A DNA stretch of 64,000 nucleotides from an uncultured Pseudomonadota bacterium (GCA_949289935.1 CASEQD010000002.1:65847-129846); one strand, 5' to 3'; positions 1-10,931 are shown, numbered from the stretch's first letter. A program made the numbers and translations. The notes: generated from the letters alone by a model not told the origin.

Positions 1-543
1 CTGGAAAAAAACGGTGTGAATGCTTTGTATGAAAAGTTGAAACAGACCGATCCGGAAACAGCCATCCGACTGAGTCCGAACGATAAAACCAGAATCCGCC
101 GGGCATGGGAGGTTTTTTTGGATACGGGAAAAAAGCTGAGCGAATGGCACAAACTGCCGATGGTGAAAAAATTTTCCGATGCGGTTTTTTTTGTGGTTAA
201 ACTTATTCCTGAAAAAGAAGAACTTGATGAGCGGTGTGCTCGTCGTTTTGACCGGATGATGGCTTCCGGCGCCAGGGAAGAGGCAGAAAATTTGTTTCGG
301 CGCGGGCTGAAAAAAACGCTGCCGGCAATGCGTGCTCTGGGGGTTCCGGAACTGATTTCCCAAATTGAGGGCGAGATTTCTCCGGATGAGGCCGTCAGGC
401 TGGGAAAGCTTCATACCAGACAGTATGCCAAGAGGCAGAAAACCTGGTTTAAGCATAAACTGAAAGCGGATTTTGAGTTGAATCAATGTTATAACGGGCA
501 GAAAGAAGTTGTTGAAAAGATAATTAAATTTGTGAAAAGTTGA
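1..543 (+). CDS. miaA: tRNA dimethylallyltransferase, C-terminal part
   Basis: This is the C-terminal part of MiaA, which transfers a dimethylallyl group to adenosine 37 of tRNAs reading UNN codons. The reading frame is open from base 1, so the N-terminal P-loop half lies outside the window. The visible part has the family segment NDKTRIRRAWEVF followed by TGKKLSEW, and later MRALGVPEL and TRQYAKRQKTWF, which match the conserved C-terminal MiaA core. It ends 81 bases before mreB on the same strand. Identification is firm; the true start cannot be seen. Confidence 0.9.
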   Translation: MEKNGVNALYEKLKQTDPETAIRLSPNDKTRIRRAWEVFLDTGKKLSEWHKLPMVKKFSDAVFFVVKLIPEKEELDERCARRFDRMMASGAREEAENLFRRGLKKTLPAMRALGVPELISQIEGEISPDEAVRLGKLHTRQYAKRQKTWFKHKLKADFELNQCYNGQKEVVEKIIKFVKS

Positions 544-600
544 TGAATGGGGTTGCACATTGTTTGAGAGGCGTTTATAAAAAGAAATAATGATTAATGA

Positions 601-1665
<1,065 letters not shown>

Positions 1666-1759
1666 TTTTTTTAGGAAGCGCTGTCGGCGGAATTTTTGTT
1701 TTTTTAGATGTTTCGTCGCGGCGCTTTGTTGTTTTTCCGCATTTTGAGATTGCAGAAAC

Positions 1760-2647
1760 ATGAAACGCAGAAGAGTTTTGTTTATACAATTGAGCCAGAT
1801 CAGGCAGCTTGTGAAAAAGTTTGCGCTGGTTATTTTGTTTCTGCTTGCTTTTGTTATGATGATGGTCAATAAGACCGATACGGTGTTGATTGACAAAACT
1901 TCTTCGGTGGCAACGAGCGTTGTCGGGCCGGTTATTGACGTGTTGATTATTCCGGCGCGGCTGGCGGCAGATGTTTATGATTATTTTAAGGGAATGAGTT
2001 TGGCTTATGAAGAAAACAAGCAGCTGAAAAGAGAAAACAGAAGGCTTCGGCTGATTAGCGAACATGCCCGCGCCCTTGAAATTGAAAATGCTCTTTTGTC
2101 CCGGATTTTGAATTTTTCAAAACCGCCTGCCGAAAAAATGACAACGGCGCGCATCGTGGCGGAAGAAGGCGATGCTTTTTCCCATTCGTTGATTGCTTAT
2201 GTGGGGAAAAACAGTCAGGTTGAAAAAGGGCAGGTTGTTTTGAACGAAAAAGGCGTTGTCGGCCGGATTGACAAAGTTGCCGGCGCTTATGCAAAAATCC
2301 TGTTGTTGACGGATATTAACTCCCGTATTCCGGTCATTGTGGAAAGAAGCCGTATTCGAGGAATGGCGGCCGGAGACAATACCAGAAAGCCGAAATTGGT
2401 TTTTTTGCCGTTGACGGCGGAACTTGCCATCGGAGACAGAATTGTTACTTCTGGCGTGGCCGGTGTTTTTCCTCCCGGGCTGCCGGTGGGCGAAGTCTGT
2501 AAAATTGATAAAAGAGACGTAAGAATCCGTCCGTATGCGGAGTTGGACAGTTTGGAATATGTCAAAATCGTTTCTTTTGAACGGGAAGAAGAGGCTTCGG
2601 AGGATGCTTCCGGATCGGAAATTTTACGGGAAACGGCCGATGAATGA
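1760..2647 (+). CDS. mreC: Rod shape-determining protein MreC
   Basis: MreC is a bitopic elongasome protein that links MreB to the periplasmic penicillin-binding proteins. The protein has 295 residues, a basic N-terminus, one membrane segment around residues 18-36, a coiled-coil stretch (residues about 75-115, rich in E, K and L), and then the paired beta-barrel domain with the family segments VVLNEKGVVGRI and VTSGVAGVFPPGLPVG. The position between mreB and mreD confirms the assignment. Its stop codon overlaps the mreD start by 8 bases, which suggests translational coupling. The ribosome site before the ATG is weak. Confidence 0.94.
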   Translation: MKRRRVLFIQLSQIRQLVKKFALVILFLLAFVMMMVNKTDTVLIDKTSSVATSVVGPVIDVLIIPARLAADVYDYFKGMSLAYEENKQLKRENRRLRLISEHARALEIENALLSRILNFSKPPAEKMTTARIVAEEGDAFSHSLIAYVGKNSQVEKGQVVLNEKGVVGRIDKVAGAYAKILLLTDINSRIPVIVERSRIRGMAAGDNTRKPKLVFLPLTAELAIGDRIVTSGVAGVFPPGLPVGEVCKIDKRDVRIRPYAELDSLEYVKIVSFEREEEASEDASGSEILRETADE

Positions 2648-3149
2648 TGATTTTCGGGAAACGCTGACTTTATATATGCAAAGGCTGCTGCCGCTTTTGT
2701 CTTCGTTGATTTTGCTTTTGCTGGCTTATATGCCTTTTTTTCCCATGGCTTTTCATCCGGAAGTTTCTTTGATTTGTGTTTATTATTGGATGCTGCATCG
2801 TCCGGATGTTTTTAATCTTTTTTCGGTTTTTGTTATTGGTTTGGCTGCCGATTTGATTTCGTCTTCGCCATGGGGCGGAAATGTTTTTGAACTGCTGGTT
2901 TTATATGTATTAGTCGGCTATTTGCTGAAATATGTGAATGGTAAGCCATTTGAAATTATGTGGGCCGGTTTTGTTTTGTCCTGTTTGGTTGTTCAACTGG
3001 CAAAATGGTTTGTTTTATCTTTTTATTATAGTCAGTTTTTGCCGTTGGGCATGATGATTTTTTCTTTTTTAGTGACGGCGGCGGTTTATCCTCTGGTTAG
3101 TCTGATTAATGTTTTTGTGCAAAATAAACTTATGACGGACGAGGCCTGA
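2640..3149 (+). CDS. mreD: Rod shape-determining protein MreD
   Basis: MreD is a small polytopic membrane component of the elongasome. The open frame extends upstream to 2535 inside mreC, but the ATG at 2640 (protein starts MNDDFRETL) overlaps the mreC stop and gives the usual length of 169 residues. About five hydrophobic membrane segments are visible, with a DLISSSPWG-type segment near the middle that fits the family. It ends one base before mrdA. The family is poorly conserved, so context carries much of the call. Confidence 0.88.
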   Translation: MNDDFRETLTLYMQRLLPLLSSLILLLLAYMPFFPMAFHPEVSLICVYYWMLHRPDVFNLFSVFVIGLAADLISSSPWGGNVFELLVLYVLVGYLLKYVNGKPFEIMWAGFVLSCLVVQLAKWFVLSFYYSQFLPLGMMIFSFLVTAAVYPLVSLINVFVQNKLMTDEA

Positions 3150-3150
3150 T

Positions 3151-4986
3151 ATGAACAGGGATAACGATAAGGGAAAAGTTTTAATCAGGCGTTCGCTGAT
3201 TATGGCGGGATGCAAGGTTTTTGTTTTGTTGCTGATTATTTTCAGGCTGTATTATCTGCAGGTTTACCAGGCTGATAAATTTAAAATGCTGGCTGATGAA
3301 AACAGAATTTCGACCCGTATTCTGATTCCTCAGAGGGGGATTATTTATGACAGGAATCATAAAGTTCTGGCGACAAATGTTCAAAATTTTCAGGCCTTGA
3401 TTGTGGCCGAGCAGACACCGAATGTTCAGGAAACGCTGGATGCTTTTAAACGGATTATGCCCTTATCGGCGGAAGAGGAGCAGCGTATCAAGCAGGATTT
3501 GAAACGCAACAGAAGCTTTGTTCCGATTAAGGTGAAAGATAATCTGAGTTGGGAAGAAGTTTCGGAAATTCAGCTTAATGCTGCGGATTTGCCCGGGATT
3601 ATTATTGATGAAAGTTTGAACCGTTATTATCCGATGGGGGAGAAAACAGCTCAGGTGGTTGGTTATGTGGCTGCTGTTTCCGAGCAAGACCGTAAGGATG
3701 ATCCGTTGTTGGAAGTGCCGGGATTTAAAATTGGAAAATCCGGAATAGAAAAATATCTGGAACATGATTTGCGCGGAGAAGGCGGTATTTTGAAGCTTGA
3801 GGTTAATGCCTACGGGCGCGTGATGAATGAGATAGAAGAAACAGACGGTGTGCATGGCAAAAATATTGTTCTTACGCTGGATTCCCGTTTGCAGGAGGCG
3901 GCATATGAGGCTTTCGGAGAGGAAAGCGGTGCAGCTGTTTTGCTTGATGTTCACAATGGAGAGATATTGGCATTTGTTTCAACGCCGTCTTTTGATCCGA
4001 ATGCTTTCAGTCAGGGATTGAGTGTGACGGAATGGAATGCTTTGCTGGAGGATGAACGGCATCCGCTGACAAATAAAGTTATTCAGGGGCAGTATTCACC
4101 CGGTTCCGTTTTTAAGCCTCTGGTGGCGATTGCCGGTTTGGAATCTGGAGCCATCAAACCGGATACGAGATTTTTTTGTGCCGGAAAAATGTTTGTCGGG
4201 GATCATCCGTTCCATTGCTGGAGACGCGGCGGGCATGGCTATTTGAACGTGGTTGAGGCTTTAAAGCATTCCTGCGATATTTATTTTTATGAGACGGCGC
4301 AGAAAACGGGGATTGACAAGATTGCCGAAGTGGCCAGGCGTTTCGGTCTGGGCAGCAGGGTTAATATCGGTCTGGAAAACGAAAAGGCCGGTTTGATTCC
4401 CGATAAAGAGTGGAAATTAAAACGTTTTGGTGAACCCTGGCAAGTCGGAGAAAGCCTGATTGCCGGAATCGGACAGGGGTATGTTCTGGTTACGCCTTTG
4501 CAACTGGCGATGATGACGGCGCGGATAGCAAATGGCGGATATGCTGTCACGCCGACGTTTTTTCCGGTTCCTCAGGGAAAAAGCTTTGAAAAAATCAATG
4601 TTGACAAGAAGTATCTTGATTTGGTTAAAGAGGGAATGTACGAAGTGGTTAACGGAACGGGCGGAACGGCATGGGCCTCCCAGTTTGTTTATAAAGGACA
4701 GCGAATGAGCGGAAAAACCGGCTCCGTGCAGGTGCGGCGAATATCATTAAAAGAAAGACAGAGTGGAATTATCAAACAGAAAGATTTACCGTGGAAGTAT
4801 CGTGATCATGCTATTTTTGTTGCTTATGCCCCGGCCGATAATCCCAAATATGCTTTGGCGGTTCTGGCAGAGCATGGCGGCGGCGGGGCGGCTGTAGCGG
4901 CGCCGATTGCATCGAAAATTTTGAAAACAACGTTGGAGCTTGATCCTTCGGCAAAAAAAACGTCTTTTTCTGAGCAGGAAATGTAA
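3151..4986 (+). CDS. mrdA: Peptidoglycan D,D-transpeptidase PBP2
   Basis: This is penicillin-binding protein 2, the transpeptidase that cross-links peptidoglycan during cell elongation. The 611-residue protein has a cytoplasmic basic start, one membrane anchor (about residues 15-32), the PBP dimerisation domain (RGIIYDRN near 64) and the transpeptidase domain. Catalytic motifs are visible: the SVFK tetrad in YSPGSVFKPL near residue 318, SCD near 376 as the second motif, and KTGS near 521. The start follows mreD by one base (TGATATG). RodA, its glycosyltransferase partner, follows immediately. Confidence 0.96.
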   Translation: MNRDNDKGKVLIRRSLIMAGCKVFVLLLIIFRLYYLQVYQADKFKMLADENRISTRILIPQRGIIYDRNHKVLATNVQNFQALIVAEQTPNVQETLDAFKRIMPLSAEEEQRIKQDLKRNRSFVPIKVKDNLSWEEVSEIQLNAADLPGIIIDESLNRYYPMGEKTAQVVGYVAAVSEQDRKDDPLLEVPGFKIGKSGIEKYLEHDLRGEGGILKLEVNAYGRVMNEIEETDGVHGKNIVLTLDSRLQEAAYEAFGEESGAAVLLDVHNGEILAFVSTPSFDPNAFSQGLSVTEWNALLEDERHPLTNKVIQGQYSPGSVFKPLVAIAGLESGAIKPDTRFFCAGKMFVGDHPFHCWRRGGHGYLNVVEALKHSCDIYFYETAQKTGIDKIAEVARRFGLGSRVNIGLENEKAGLIPDKEWKLKRFGEPWQVGESLIAGIGQGYVLVTPLQLAMMTARIANGGYAVTPTFFPVPQGKSFEKINVDKKYLDLVKEGMYEVVNGTGGTAWASQFVYKGQRMSGKTGSVQVRRISLKERQSGIIKQKDLPWKYRDHAIFVAYAPADNPKYALAVLAEHGGGGAAVAAPIASKILKTTLELDPSAKKTSFSEQEM

Positions 4987-4988
4987 AA

Positions 4989-6128
4989 ATGTATAAACCT
5001 TATGAAACTACTTTTAAAAGCCAGAAGCTGACAATAAAAGAAAAATTGATGAATATCAGTTTTTGTTATGTGTTGTTTATTTGTGTTTTGGCTGCCATAG
5101 GCATTACCATGCTTTATTCGGCAGCAAACGGCCACTGGCGTCCCTGGGCTTTGAATCAGCTGGTGCGTTTCGGCGCCGGACTCGGAATTATGCTTTTTTT
5201 TGCGATGGTGGATATTCGGATTTTGCTGCGGTATGCGTATGTCTTTTATTTTTTTACATTATTTTTGCTGATTGTGGTGGAGATTAGCGGGCATGTCGGA
5301 ATGGGGGCGCAGCGGTGGATTAATTTGGGCTTTTTTAAATTGCAGCCGTCGGAGCTGATGAAGGTTGCTCTGGTTTTGGCTTTGGCACGCTATTTTCATA
5401 CCCGTTCATTGCAATCAATAGAGAGTTTGGGTGGAATTCTTCCCGGGCTTTTGCTGGCACTTGTTCCTGCCGGTCTGGTTATTGTTCAGCCGGATTTGGG
5501 AACGGGGTTGATGCTTTTGTTTACGGCAACGGCAATCTTTTTTGTGGTGGGAGTTCAGCTTTGGAAATTCGGCGTCGTGGCTGTCGGTGCGATAATTTTT
5601 ATGCCGATAGCCTGGGCTTTTTTGCGTGATTATCAGAAAGATCGCGTGTTGACGTTTCTGGATCCGGAAAGAGATCCTTTGGGGGCTGGATATCATATTA
5701 TTCAGTCGAAAATTGCGCTTGGTTCCGGCGGGGTCTTTGGCAAGGGTTTTTTGAAAGGGACGCAGAGTCATTTGAATTTTTTGCCGGAAAAGCATACCGA
5801 TTTTATATTTACGATGCTTTCGGAAGAATGGGGCATGATCGGTGCGGTTTTTGTTATTCTGCTTAATTTTTGTATTGTTGCTTATGGTTATTCTTTTGCT
5901 CTGAAAAGCAGCAGCTATTTCGGCAAGGTTGTGGCAATCGGTCTGACGACGAATTATTTTCTTTATGTTTCTATTAATACGGCGATGGTATTGGGGCTGA
6001 TCCCGGTCGTGGGTATTCCTTTGCCGCTGATTTCTTATGGCGGAACGGTGATGCTTTCGATTATGGCCAGTTTCGGAATTTTATTATCAGTGTATATTAA
6101 CCGCAATATTCAGGTGGGAAAAGAATAG
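4989..6128 (+). CDS. rodA: Rod shape-determining protein RodA (SEDS glycosyltransferase)
   Basis: RodA is the SEDS-family peptidoglycan polymerase that works with PBP2. The 379-residue protein has about ten membrane segments. Conserved family segments include MGAQRWINLG followed by LQPSELMK (near residues 100-120), the aspartate loop QPDLGTGLMLL near 164, PEKHTDFIF near 263 and PLISYGGT near 345. It is the last gene of the mre operon. It ends one base from the convergent gene at 6130, leaving no room for a terminator between them. Confidence 0.95.
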   Translation: MYKPYETTFKSQKLTIKEKLMNISFCYVLFICVLAAIGITMLYSAANGHWRPWALNQLVRFGAGLGIMLFFAMVDIRILLRYAYVFYFFTLFLLIVVEISGHVGMGAQRWINLGFFKLQPSELMKVALVLALARYFHTRSLQSIESLGGILPGLLLALVPAGLVIVQPDLGTGLMLLFTATAIFFVVGVQLWKFGVVAVGAIIFMPIAWAFLRDYQKDRVLTFLDPERDPLGAGYHIIQSKIALGSGGVFGKGFLKGTQSHLNFLPEKHTDFIFTMLSEEWGMIGAVFVILLNFCIVAYGYSFALKSSSYFGKVVAIGLTTNYFLYVSINTAMVLGLIPVVGIPLPLISYGGTVMLSIMASFGILLSVYINRNIQVGKE

Positions 6129-6129
6129 G

Positions 6130-7194
6130 TTATTCCATTTCTTGTCCTTGGTTTTTCAGAGGAGTACGGCTTTTCTTTTTGCGGTTGAAAGAGCGGGATG
6201 ATGAAGGTGTTTTTTTTGAATTAATATTGTTTTTGCGTTCAATAAGCTGATTGGTTTTTTTCTGAATTTCTTCGCCTTTTATTGTGCGGTTGTTTTGTTG
6301 GTTGTATTGCCGCAACCGGTTTTTTACTTTTTTGGGAAGTTGCGTTGCGTATTCGGTTGTCAGATCTATGCCTTTGGGTTCATTTTTCAATTTCAGATTT
6401 AATTCCAGAGCAGCGGCCAGCAATCCTGTCCGGAAGGCTTCGGTTTTGATGTCGATGAAGGAGACGGTTTCTATGCCGTTGCTTTGAGCGGTTTTTAGCA
6501 GTTGATAGAAATATTCGTAAGAAAGGGGATGTTCGTTCAGCGGAGCAATCTGCATGTTGACGACAGGAGATTCCTCAGCGGTTTCTATGGAAACGGCTGC
6601 GCCGCTGTCTCCTTTTTCTTCCAGTTCCGGCTGCGGGGTGATGGTGATGTTGAGCTTTTGTTCTTCAGGTGTTTCCCAACGGATGTTTCTTTTTTGGGCG
6701 CCTTCTTCATCCAAATCATTATCCACCCATTCTTTCAGAGGTATGGCATATTGTTCTTCAAGACTTCTTTTTTCTTCTTTTTGATCAGGGATATTTTCTT
6801 GCTTTTTAGGAGAAGGTTCTTGCCTTGCATAATGTTTTGTGTCTTTTGAAGGTAGTGGCTTTTCTTTTATGTTGAGAACTGTTTTTTTAGTTTTTTTCTG
6901 CGGTGAAGGTTCTTCTTTTGTTTGATTTTTCTTTGTTTTTGATTTTTTTGTTTCTTTTGCAGAAGAAGACAAGGCAGCTAAATCTGCAAGAGAATGGAAA
7001 ATTTGGGGTTTTTCTTTAGTTTTTTTTGTGTTTTGGGCAGGTCTTGAAACGTATTTTTTCAGGGTTTCTTTTTTTAGCCGGCGTCCGACGTTGTCGCGCA
7101 GGGCGTTTTTCAATCCTTCTTTGTCGATGATTTTAAATCCCTGCTGTTGCAGTTCACGGCAATAATCTTCAAAGTTTATGGTTTCTACGGCCAT
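6130..7194 (-). CDS. Unknown lysine/glutamate-rich protein
   Basis: I do not recognise this 354-residue protein. The N-terminal 50 residues (starting MAVETINFEDYC) could form a small helical domain. Residues about 55-170 are very rich in Lys, Glu, Ser and Pro and look disordered. A compact, less biased region of about 90 residues follows (around MQIAPLNEHPLSYEYFYQLL), and the tail is again basic. The start at 7194 is chosen because GGAGGT lies 4 bases upstream; the frame is open to 7227 without such a site. It is convergent with rodA. A role in nucleic-acid or envelope assembly would be speculation. Confidence 0.75.
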   Translation of the reverse strand: MAVETINFEDYCRELQQQGFKIIDKEGLKNALRDNVGRRLKKETLKKYVSRPAQNTKKTKEKPQIFHSLADLAALSSSAKETKKSKTKKNQTKEEPSPQKKTKKTVLNIKEKPLPSKDTKHYARQEPSPKKQENIPDQKEEKRSLEEQYAIPLKEWVDNDLDEEGAQKRNIRWETPEEQKLNITITPQPELEEKGDSGAAVSIETAEESPVVNMQIAPLNEHPLSYEYFYQLLKTAQSNGIETVSFIDIKTEAFRTGLLAAALELNLKLKNEPKGIDLTTEYATQLPKKVKNRLRQYNQQNNRTIKGEEIQKKTNQLIERKNNINSKKTPSSSRSFNRKKKSRTPLKNQGQEME

Positions 7195-7249
7195 GGCTAC
7201 CTCCCAAAAGTGCTTTGATTTTAGCACGGATTTTATTTATCGTCTATAT

Positions 7250-7969
7250 TTATCTTATCAGGAGGTTAAAAAATTCATCAAAATTTCCGGCTTTCAGATA
7301 AGGGTTGCATTCTTTTTCAACCTTCAGTTCCGTTGGTGCAACCGGCAAGCCGTTTTGCAGTTTGGTCTGCGCATTTTTTATATAAGCATTTGCGGCAGGG
7401 CTGTTGCTGCTGAAGAAAAGAGCATCGGATGCGCCGTGCAGGGTATATTCATGGCCGGGATAAAATTTGACGTCGTCGGGCAATTTTTTTATTTTTTGCA
7501 GGGAATGCCACATTTGCTCCGGCGTTCCTTCAAACAGGCCGCCGATGCAGAGGTTGAACAACATGTCGCCGGTGAAAAGAATTTTGTCTTCAGGAAAATA
7601 CCAGAGAATGTGCCCGATGGTGTGGCCGTCTACGCGGATGATTTCAGCACGGGATTGTCCAAGCATGAAATTGTTGTTTTCGGAAACACCGATATCGAAG
7701 CCGGGGATTCTTGAAGCATCTGAGGAACAGGCGACGACTTGGGCGTTAAACAGTTTTTTCAGTTCCAGGTTGCCGTCCGTGTGATCAAAATGGTGATGTG
7801 TATTGAAAATGTATTTCGGTGAGATGTTATATTTTTTGCAAGCGGTAATGAGCGGTTCTGTTTCAGACGGGTCCAAAACAGCGCTTTGTCCGGTTTCTTT
7901 ATCGGTTATCAGGTAGGAATAGTTGTCCATGCGGCCGGGACGGCAGAGAACAGTCTTTACGTCTATCAT
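7250..7969 (-). CDS. Glyoxalase II-like metallo-beta-lactamase fold hydrolase
   Basis: This 239-residue protein belongs to the metallo-beta-lactamase fold and resembles hydroxyacylglutathione hydrolase, which splits S-lactoylglutathione to lactate and glutathione. The metal-binding signature THHHFDHTDG is near residue 56; VDGHTIGHI near 115 and FTGDMLFNLCIGG near 135 supply further ligands, and YPGHEYT near 175 is typical of glyoxalase II. Its ATG overlaps the stop of the upstream HD-GYP gene by four bases (ATGA), so the two are probably co-translated. Substrate is inferred from family only. Confidence 0.85.
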   Translation of the reverse strand: MIDVKTVLCRPGRMDNYSYLITDKETGQSAVLDPSETEPLITACKKYNISPKYIFNTHHHFDHTDGNLELKKLFNAQVVACSSDASRIPGFDIGVSENNNFMLGQSRAEIIRVDGHTIGHILWYFPEDKILFTGDMLFNLCIGGLFEGTPEQMWHSLQKIKKLPDDVKFYPGHEYTLHGASDALFFSSNSPAANAYIKNAQTKLQNGLPVAPTELKVEKECNPYLKAGNFDEFFNLLIR

Positions 7970-9648
7970 AGGTAGTCTTCCGGCCGGACATCATCAATTT
8001 GTTCCGGTGAAATGTATTGTTCGGCATATTCTTTGTAGACTTCATTGGTGATAAATACCCGGTATAAGTCGGGATCAATATGTCCCGTATCTTTCATGTT
8101 TTTCATGATTGTCAGAACTTCGCTGAGTTTTTTGGGCTCTTTATAAGGCCGGTCATTTGCCGTCAAAGCTTCAAAAATATCGGCAATTGCCATGATCTTT
8201 GCCGGGATGGACATCTGGTCTCCGGTTAGTCCGTAAGGGTAACCTTTTCCGTCAATGCGTTCGTGATGAGCGCCGGCATATTCAACAACATTGGCCAGTT
8301 CTTTTGGAAAATGAATGGCTTTGAGCATGTCGATGGTAACAACAATATGTTCGTTGATTTTTGAGCGTTCTTCTTTATTGATGGTTCCGCTGCGGATTTC
8401 CAGATTGTATAGTTCTCCGTGGTTATAGCCTTTGAACAGCTGATCGTCCCGATCCTGCAGAAGGTTTTCGATGCCGGGTTTGCGGTAAAGCTCAAGATTT
8501 TTTATATTATCCCGTTCAGCCCAGGATAGTCCTTTGGTCCGGTCAAAATAGCGGGTAAATTTGATTTTTGCGATTTTTTCCAGGCGGATGATGTCGGCAT
8601 CCGTAATGGGAATATCTCCGATGTTGCAACGGGCAATGAAATCAAAATCGTCTTCCAGATCGCGGACTTTATTGACAAATTCTGTTTGCAGGTTGGGTTG
8701 GGTGTCGACATTGGCCAAACGTTTTTTCAGATATTCAATGTGGGCATCGCGGCGCAGAATTTCAAAACGGTCGCGGATTTCGTGAATACGGTTGTAAATG
8801 GTTTCGAGTTTGGTTGCCTTATCGACAATATATTCCGGTGTTGTTACTTTGCCGCAGTCATGCAGCCAAGAGGCGATATTGAGCGCATACCAGTCGTCAC
8901 GACTCATTTCAAAGTCTTTTAAGGGGCCGGTATCTTCCTGAACAGCCGCCGTCGTCAACATCCGGGCAATAACGGGAACGCGCTGGCAGTGAGCTCCCGT
9001 GTAAGGTGATTTTGCATCAATGGCCCGAGCCAAAACTTCAATGAAAGATTCCAACAGCTGATTATATGCATCGTGGAATTTGCGGTTTTCCAAGACTAAG
9101 CCGATGAGGCTGCAGATTGATTGTGTGGTACGCTGGACATCCGGCGTAAAAGAGATGGTTTTGCCGTTGCTGTCATGGGCATTGAAAAACTGAGCAATGC
9201 TGATGATGTTTTTTTTGCGGTTGATAATCGGCAAAGTCAGACAGGAGACAACTCTGTAGTTATATTCCTGATCAAACCATTGAGAAATTGAGGTGTCAAA
9301 ATCCGTAGAGGCATAAATGTTGGATGTGTTTATCAGTTCGTGATTCAGAGCACTTGTTTCCGCCAGAGACTTAAGTTCTTTGTTCCGCAGGTCGGGAATA
9401 TAGACTGTCGGGTAAAGGGTCATATTGTCGCTGCCGTTTTTGTCAAAGCCGATGCTGTTGATGTGGCTGTATTCCAAGCTTAAAAAATCGTCATCATTGA
9501 TGATATAGAGCAGGTATCCGTCGGCGTTGCTGACGGACTGGGCAAGTTCGATGATTTTTTTTACGGCAACTTTGTAATCCTTTTCTCCCAGGATGAAGTT
9601 GTTTAACTCCAACAACTCAGTTAAAGTTGCACTGTTGATAGCGGCCAA
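7966..9648 (-). CDS. GAF and HD-GYP domain protein, probable cyclic-di-GMP phosphodiesterase
   Basis: The 560-residue protein has an N-terminal GAF-like sensor domain (about residues 10-195) and a C-terminal HD-GYP domain, a family that hydrolyses cyclic-di-GMP. The HD pair is in LHDCGK near residue 265 and the GYP motif in HHERIDGKGYP near 461. AHCQRV near 223 is the expected upstream metal ligand region. The distance from HD to GYP is nearly 200 residues, much more than in the usual HD-GYP domain, and the insert (residues about 285-425) is charged and helical. The gene follows a DUF2336 gene by 67 bases and overlaps the hydrolase gene after it. Confidence 0.88.
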   Translation of the reverse strand: MAAINSATLTELLELNNFILGEKDYKVAVKKIIELAQSVSNADGYLLYIINDDDFLSLEYSHINSIGFDKNGSDNMTLYPTVYIPDLRNKELKSLAETSALNHELINTSNIYASTDFDTSISQWFDQEYNYRVVSCLTLPIINRKKNIISIAQFFNAHDSNGKTISFTPDVQRTTQSICSLIGLVLENRKFHDAYNQLLESFIEVLARAIDAKSPYTGAHCQRVPVIARMLTTAAVQEDTGPLKDFEMSRDDWYALNIASWLHDCGKVTTPEYIVDKATKLETIYNRIHEIRDRFEILRRDAHIEYLKKRLANVDTQPNLQTEFVNKVRDLEDDFDFIARCNIGDIPITDADIIRLEKIAKIKFTRYFDRTKGLSWAERDNIKNLELYRKPGIENLLQDRDDQLFKGYNHGELYNLEIRSGTINKEERSKINEHIVVTIDMLKAIHFPKELANVVEYAGAHHERIDGKGYPYGLTGDQMSIPAKIMAIADIFEALTANDRPYKEPKKLSEVLTIMKNMKDTGHIDPDLYRVFITNEVYKEYAEQYISPEQIDDVRPEDYL

Positions 9649-9715
9649 TTTTTTTATTCCTCTGCTTTGACTGTTGTTTTATGTTAGCCTCATTTTGTTA
9701 ATATTTATTCAATAA

Positions 9716-10828
9716 TCAGTTTATTTTTGAAATTAAATATTCAATATCTTTCGGATCGAGTTCATCTTCTGCATTTCCGTAAGATAAAATCCGTTCAATT
9801 ACTTTGTGGGCAAATGTTTTGCTGTTGTTGTTCTTCATGTCAAAGCGGATGTCTTTGATGACGTTAAGTGCGCTAAACACCGCAGGAAACATGTTTTTGG
9901 GAATGAAAGCCTTACGCAGCAGGTTGCGGATGACAAAGTCGACTTGTGTGTTAAACAGGATTTTTCTTACTTCCGTTATCGGCGTGTTTGAAAGATAGAC
10001 AATTGAATATTCAAAAAATTTTAAGTCTCCCATGCAAATTGAACGTACGACCAGCGACGGTGTGAGTTTGTTGGAAGTGTACAGTTCGTGTACGAGTTCT
10101 TCAATTTGTTTGTCGGAGCTGTATTCCGCAGAAACTTTCAGCGTTGCTTTTTCTTTGACTTCTTCAACGATGTCTGAAGCAATGTTGCCGGGCAGATTGT
10201 GGGTTAAAATCAAACGTTTTTGCAATTCTTCGGACAGAGAATTAATGATTTTGCTGATGACGGTTACCGGGAGTTCCGAACGGTAGACCAGGCAGCGTTT
10301 GACATTTTCACTGTCTGAATATTTGTTGACAATAGTTTGGTAAGTGTTTTCGTAAATATTTGCCGAGTTGTTGGATATTAGTGTGATTACGACATCTTCC
10401 GGGCATTTGTCAACGATGTAAGCCGATATTTCGTTGGACAGATTATGCCGCTGGGCTACGGCCTTTTGTTTGTCGATGTTTTGGGCGTTCAGAATTTCGA
10501 TTAATTCTTTATCGGTCAGGTTTTCATAATATTTGATGAAGGGAATGGAAACGCTGTTTTCGTCATTAATCAGTTTAATAACCAGATCTTGCGGAATGTT
10601 TTTGGCGCTTTTCAGGCATTCGGAAAGAATTTGCCGCACTTTAACTTCAACATCTTCCACCATGATCCGGAAGATGTCTTCAGCCAGTTTTCGTTCCGTC
10701 AGAGAAATGTTGGGCGTGTTGTAGAAAGAAGACAGCTTTTGCACCGTTGTTATTTTGTTTTCAGCGGAGCGGCTGGCCGACAGCCTGACAACATCCTCTT
10801 TTGATAATTGTTTTTTGTTTTGCATCAT
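9716..10828 (-). CDS. DUF2336 family protein
   Basis: This 370-residue protein has the repeated helical character of the alphaproteobacterial DUF2336 family, which looks HEAT-like. Segments such as LAEDIFRIMVEDVEVKVRQIL near residue 45 and the recurring VISKIINSLSEELQKRL type pattern are visible. The function of the family is not established. It has no signal peptide or membrane segment. It begins with two ATGs and only a weak ribosome site. It is upstream of the HD-GYP gene, so a link to cyclic-di-GMP control is possible but unproven. Confidence 0.78.
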   Translation of the reverse strand: MMQNKKQLSKEDVVRLSASRSAENKITTVQKLSSFYNTPNISLTERKLAEDIFRIMVEDVEVKVRQILSECLKSAKNIPQDLVIKLINDENSVSIPFIKYYENLTDKELIEILNAQNIDKQKAVAQRHNLSNEISAYIVDKCPEDVVITLISNNSANIYENTYQTIVNKYSDSENVKRCLVYRSELPVTVISKIINSLSEELQKRLILTHNLPGNIASDIVEEVKEKATLKVSAEYSSDKQIEELVHELYTSNKLTPSLVVRSICMGDLKFFEYSIVYLSNTPITEVRKILFNTQVDFVIRNLLRKAFIPKNMFPAVFSALNVIKDIRFDMKNNNSKTFAHKVIERILSYGNAEDELDPKDIEYLISKIN

Positions 10829-10931
10829 TTTATTCCGCTTATTACCCTACGTTAATATAATATAATAAATTTGTATAAAGTTTCATTAATTTTTTGTGAC
10901 AATTCAAATTTTTGTGGATTTAAGCGACTTT

